This document shows positions 6,487 to 9,016 of a stretch of DNA of 9,016 bases, piece after piece. A model generated the notes under the pieces. It saw only the letters and a program-made list of their open reading frames with translations. It did not search any database and was not told where the DNA came from. Source of the stretch: Parvularcula sp. GTDB taxonomy: Bacteria > Pseudomonadota > Alphaproteobacteria > Caulobacterales > Parvularculaceae. Made by a program: the position numbers and the translations under genes. The stretch covers positions 21,385 to 30,400 of the forward strand of contig DNZB01000189.1 of the NCBI GenBank assembly GCA_003506635.1, in the 5' to 3' direction. Position 1 is the stretch's first letter. Every line of letters starts with the position of its first letter.

Positions 6487-7974
6487 CTATTCGTACTGCG
6501 CCCGCACCAGTTCATCGAGCAGCCGGACGCCGTAGCCCGCCGCGCCCTTCGGGCAGGTCGGCTTGTCCTTCGCGTTCCACGCCATGCCGGCGATATCGAG
6601 GTGCGCCCAAGCCTGCCCGTCCTTGACAAACTTGCCGATGAAGGCCGCCGCGGTCGACGACCCGCCTTCGCGCGGGCCGATGTTCTTGATGTCGGCGACG
6701 TCGGACTTGATATTGTCGTAATGCGCTTTCGTCAGCGGCATGCGCCAGACGGGCTCGCCGCTCGCCTTCGACGCCGCCAGGATCGCCTCGGCGAGCGTCT
6801 CGTCATTGGCGAAAAGACCGGCGAATTCATGGCCGAGGCTGATGAGAATGGCCCCGGTCAAGGTCGCGAGATCGACGACGGCCTTCGGCTTGTATTTTTC
6901 CTGCGTCCACCAAATCGCATCGCCGAGAACGAGGCGCCCTTCCGCGTCGGTGTTCAGGATTTCAACCGTCTGGCCCGACATCGAAGTGACGATATCGCTC
7001 GGGCGCTGCGCGGCGCCGTCCGGCATGTTCTCGACGAGGCCGATGACGCCGACGACATTTGCTTTCGCCTTCCGGCCCGCCAGCGCCGCCATTGCGCCGA
7101 TGACGGCTCCGGCGCCGCCCATGTCCCACTTCATGTCCTCCATGCCGGGACCGGGCTTCAGGGAAATGCCGCCGGTGTCGAAGCAGACGCCCTTGCCGAC
7201 GAAGGCGACGGGGGCCTCGCTCTTCTTGCCGCCCATCCATTCCATGGAGACAAGTTTTGATTCGCGCGCCGACCCCTGCCCGACGCCGAGCATCATGTGC
7301 ATGCCGAGCTTCGCCATGTCGCGCGCGCCGAGCACCGTCACCTTGAGCCCTAACGTTTCAAGCTCCTTGCAGCGTGCGGCGAAACTATCCGGGTAAAGAA
7401 CATTCGGCGGCTCGGAGACGAGGTCGCGGGTCAGAAAAACGCCCTCCCCGGCTTTCTCCATGTCAGCGAATTTCGCCTTCGCGTCCGCCGCGGGCGTGTG
7501 GATGACAAGCTTTTCAAGCGCCGGCTTCTGATCCTTCTCAAGTCGGGTCCTATATTTGTCGAAGCGGTAGCTTCGCAGCATCGCGCCGAGCGCGACGCGC
7601 GCGGCTGTCTCGCCGGCGCCGACCGCGTCCGTGAAAAACCCGTCCATGAGGACCGCCGCGGCTTTCGCCTGCGTCTTCAGCACGGGCGCGACGCCGGCGC
7701 CGCCAAGCGCTTCGGCGTCGAGCGCTGAAAACTCCGCGCGCTTGCCGGCGCCAGCGAGCACGATCCGCCGTTCCTCGGCGCCTTGAAGACCGACGAGGTC
7801 GAGCGTCTGGCCTTTCTTGCCGCCGAAATTCGCCGCCCTCATCGCGCGCGCGAGCGCGCCTTGGGCCGTCGCATCGAGCGACTGGAACGCCGTCGACGGC
7901 GCGCCGTCTTCAAAGCAGGGGACGACAAGAACGGCGCCGGCGGCCGGCGCCGCCTTGGAGAAGAAAATTTTCAC
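6487..7974 (-). CDS. pepA: Leucyl aminopeptidase, M17 family
   Basis: This cytosolic M17 aminopeptidase removes N-terminal residues from peptides and acts as a hexamer with two metal ions per subunit. With the GTG start at 7974 it has 495 residues (E. coli PepA 503). All catalytic positions are present: Lys261 and Asp266 in VGKGVCFDTGGISLKPG, Asp284 in MKWDMGGAGA, and Asp343, Glu345 and Arg347 in the signature NTDAEGRLVL. The less conserved N-terminal domain covers about residues 1-165. The frame is open back to a TTG at 8016, but those 14 extra codons are Arg-rich and unlike the family. GTG 7974 is followed by MKIFFS and has GAGG eight bases upstream. E. coli PepA also binds DNA in Xer recombination and carAB control; whether this one does is unknown. 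It heads the pepA-paiB-holC group. Confidence 0.96.
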   Translation of the reverse strand: MKIFFSKAAPAAGAVLVVPCFEDGAPSTAFQSLDATAQGALARAMRAANFGGKKGQTLDLVGLQGAEERRIVLAGAGKRAEFSALDAEALGGAGVAPVLKTQAKAAAVLMDGFFTDAVGAGETAARVALGAMLRSYRFDKYRTRLEKDQKPALEKLVIHTPAADAKAKFADMEKAGEGVFLTRDLVSEPPNVLYPDSFAARCKELETLGLKVTVLGARDMAKLGMHMMLGVGQGSARESKLVSMEWMGGKKSEAPVAFVGKGVCFDTGGISLKPGPGMEDMKWDMGGAGAVIGAMAALAGRKAKANVVGVIGLVENMPDGAAQRPSDIVTSMSGQTVEILNTDAEGRLVLGDAIWWTQEKYKPKAVVDLATLTGAILISLGHEFAGLFANDETLAEAILAASKASGEPVWRMPLTKAHYDNIKSDVADIKNIGPREGGSSTAAAFIGKFVKDGQAWAHLDIAGMAWNAKDKPTCPKGAAGYGVRLLDELVRAQYE

Positions 7975-8028
7975 TGGCTCTGCCTCGGGATCAAAGCGGC
8001 GGCGCGCCCGCCGCAAGGAAACAGCGCC

Positions 8029-8057
8029 TAACTAGAAGGTCCGCCATGGGGTGGCAA
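8029..8057 (-). promoter_or_regulatory. Possible promoter for pepA-paiB-holC
   Basis: In the 137-base gap between the moeA stop and the pepA start, the minus strand carries TTGCCA (8057-8052), five of six matches to a -35 box, then 17 bases and TAGTTA (8034-8029) as a poor -10. A TCTAGT at 8036-8031 matches the -10 better but leaves only 15 bases. Transcription would begin near 8022, about 48 bases before the GTG. The match is weak, and read-through from moeA is an alternative. Confidence 0.25.
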
Positions 8058-8110
8058 CGGGCGCACCGCATCACCAGGACGCGGCGACGCCGGTCCGCCC
8101 GCCCCGGCGC

Positions 8111-9016
8111 TCACCACAAAAGACAGCGGACGGGTTCGCCCGCCGCGGCCGCGGGCGCCCCGGCGCGCCTGCGAATCAGCGCGTCGCTCGCCGCAAGAAT
8201 GCCCAGCAGCGATGAATCCTGGTCGGCGAACGCTTCGACAAGCCCTTCGCCGCCTGCGCCGGCGCGCCGCTTGGCGCGCAAATATGTCTCGCGCGGTCCA
8301 TTGGCCGCGAGCGGCGCTCCAAGGCGCAGCCCGACGTGATCCTCGCCGCCGCCGCCCAGACAACAATCAATCGCCGTCTTCAGGAAGATCCGCGCCGTGA
8401 CCAGCGCGGACGCGGGATTTCCCGGCAGTCCGAGTACGAACGGCCCGCCCTCAAGGCGCCCGAACCAGGTCGGCTTGCCAGGCTTGATCGCGACCTTCTC
8501 AAAAATCGGCGTGAACCCCCGCGCATGAAAAGCCGCGCGCATGTAGTCGCGATCCCCAACGGAGGCGCCGCCGACGGGAACGATGATATCAAGATCGCGC
8601 GCAGTGCCGATGCGGCTGGAAATATCGTCAGGATCGTCGCGCGCCGTTCCAAGGTCCACAGCCTCGCCGCCCCACGCTTCAATCATCGGCCGCAAGCCAT
8701 AAGGTATGGAAGAGACAATATCGTCCGGGCCAAGACCCCTTCCCGGCGGGCGCAATTCATCGCCATTGGCGAGAACGCCGACGCGCGGGCGGCGGGCCGC
8801 GGCGACGCGCGCCACATCGCCCGCGGCGATCAGCGCCAGCGCCCTCGGCGACAGGCGCTCGCCGGCGCGGCCAAGCGTATCGCCGCGGCGAAAATCGACG
8901 CCCGCAGGCCGGACATTCGCCGCGCGCGAAGGCGAAGTCGAAATGGTCACGAAGTCGCCTTCACGCTGCGTCTCTTCCTGGATGATGACGTGGTTTGCGC
9001 CTTCCGGCATCGGCGC
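8111..9016 (-). CDS. moeA: Molybdopterin molybdenumtransferase MoeA, C-terminal three quarters
   Basis: The frame enters from the right edge (first codons in the window encode Ala-Pro before MPEGANHVIIQEET) and ends with TGA at 8113-8111, giving 301 residues of a protein usually about 400 long. The ATG at 9010 is internal, since the family reads G-A-P-hydrophobic-PEGA here. Hallmarks are GVLANGDEL, VPVGGASVGDRDY (the GGxSxGxxD molybdopterin-binding loop), KVAIKPGKPTWFG and GLPGNPASA, followed by the C-terminal beta domain. MoeA inserts molybdate into adenylylated molybdopterin, the last step common to Mo-enzymes, in the cytoplasm. The gap to pepA is 137 bases, so co-transcription is possible but not evident. 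The missing N-terminus lies beyond the window, not lost by mutation. Confidence 0.94.
   Translation of the reverse strand, partial: APMPEGANHVIIQEETQREGDFVTISTSPSRAANVRPAGVDFRRGDTLGRAGERLSPRALALIAAGDVARVAAARRPRVGVLANGDELRPPGRGLGPDDIVSSIPYGLRPMIEAWGGEAVDLGTARDDPDDISSRIGTARDLDIIVPVGGASVGDRDYMRAAFHARGFTPIFEKVAIKPGKPTWFGRLEGGPFVLGLPGNPASALVTARIFLKTAIDCCLGGGGEDHVGLRLGAPLAANGPRETYLRAKRRAGAGGEGLVEAFADQDSSLLGILAASDALIRRRAGAPAAAAGEPVRCLLW

Noticed and set aside
6601..7260. Long plus-strand ORFs opposite pepA (also 6740-7396)
   Set aside because: Both lie antisense to conserved catalytic parts of PepA and show no recognisable domain.
7975..8016. Upstream TTG start for pepA at 8016
   Set aside because: The added 14 residues are Arg-rich and outside the family alignment; GTG 7974 has GAGG at proper distance.

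Overview
The window is a GC-rich, gene-dense piece of a proteobacterial chromosome, most likely from an alphaproteobacterium. The evidence for that is the codon and GC bias, the HolC and PepA types, the compact PspB and the short PspC-less psp locus visible here. The order or genus cannot be fixed from this sequence. There is no tRNA, rRNA, CRISPR array, insertion sequence or prophage gene.

Left part (1-2164): a phage-shock-protein (envelope stress) locus. On the minus strand run a 43-codon membrane-protein gene (802-933), pspA (113-790) and the start of pspB (83 down to the edge). Divergently on the plus strand is pspF, the dedicated sigma-54 enhancer-binding protein. The gap between them holds a near-consensus -24/-12 sigma-54 promoter firing leftward (995-1011), an IHF-like site (1028-1040) and two short dyads at about -90 and -108 that could be PspF enhancer sites. 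A perfect 10-bp hairpin with a GNRA-type loop covers the pspA stop codon, just before pspB. PspF should drive the leftward operon, and PspA should hold PspF in check until membrane damage.

Middle part (2166-5330): pspF converges on an orphan 2-oxoglutarate/Fe(II) oxygenase of the prolyl-hydroxylase type, with a long hairpin between them. A 263-base divergent gap with a strong 24-base dyad (3087-3110) leads into a secreted M36 (fungalysin-type) zinc metalloprotease with a C-terminal Ig-like domain. That gene ends at a textbook bidirectional terminator (5295-5330).

Right part (5384-9016): a minus-strand run of housekeeping genes. In transcription order these are moeA (5' end outside the window), pepA leucyl aminopeptidase, a PaiB-like FMN-binding protein, and holC (DNA polymerase III chi subunit). 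pepA, paiB and holC are tightly packed (18-base gap, then a 4-base overlap) and almost certainly co-transcribed.

Most of the window is ordinary. The parts most worth a second look are the tiny unannotated membrane protein heading the psp operon, the full sigma-54/IHF/enhancer layout, the pspA-pspB junction hairpin, and the 24-base dyad before the secreted protease.
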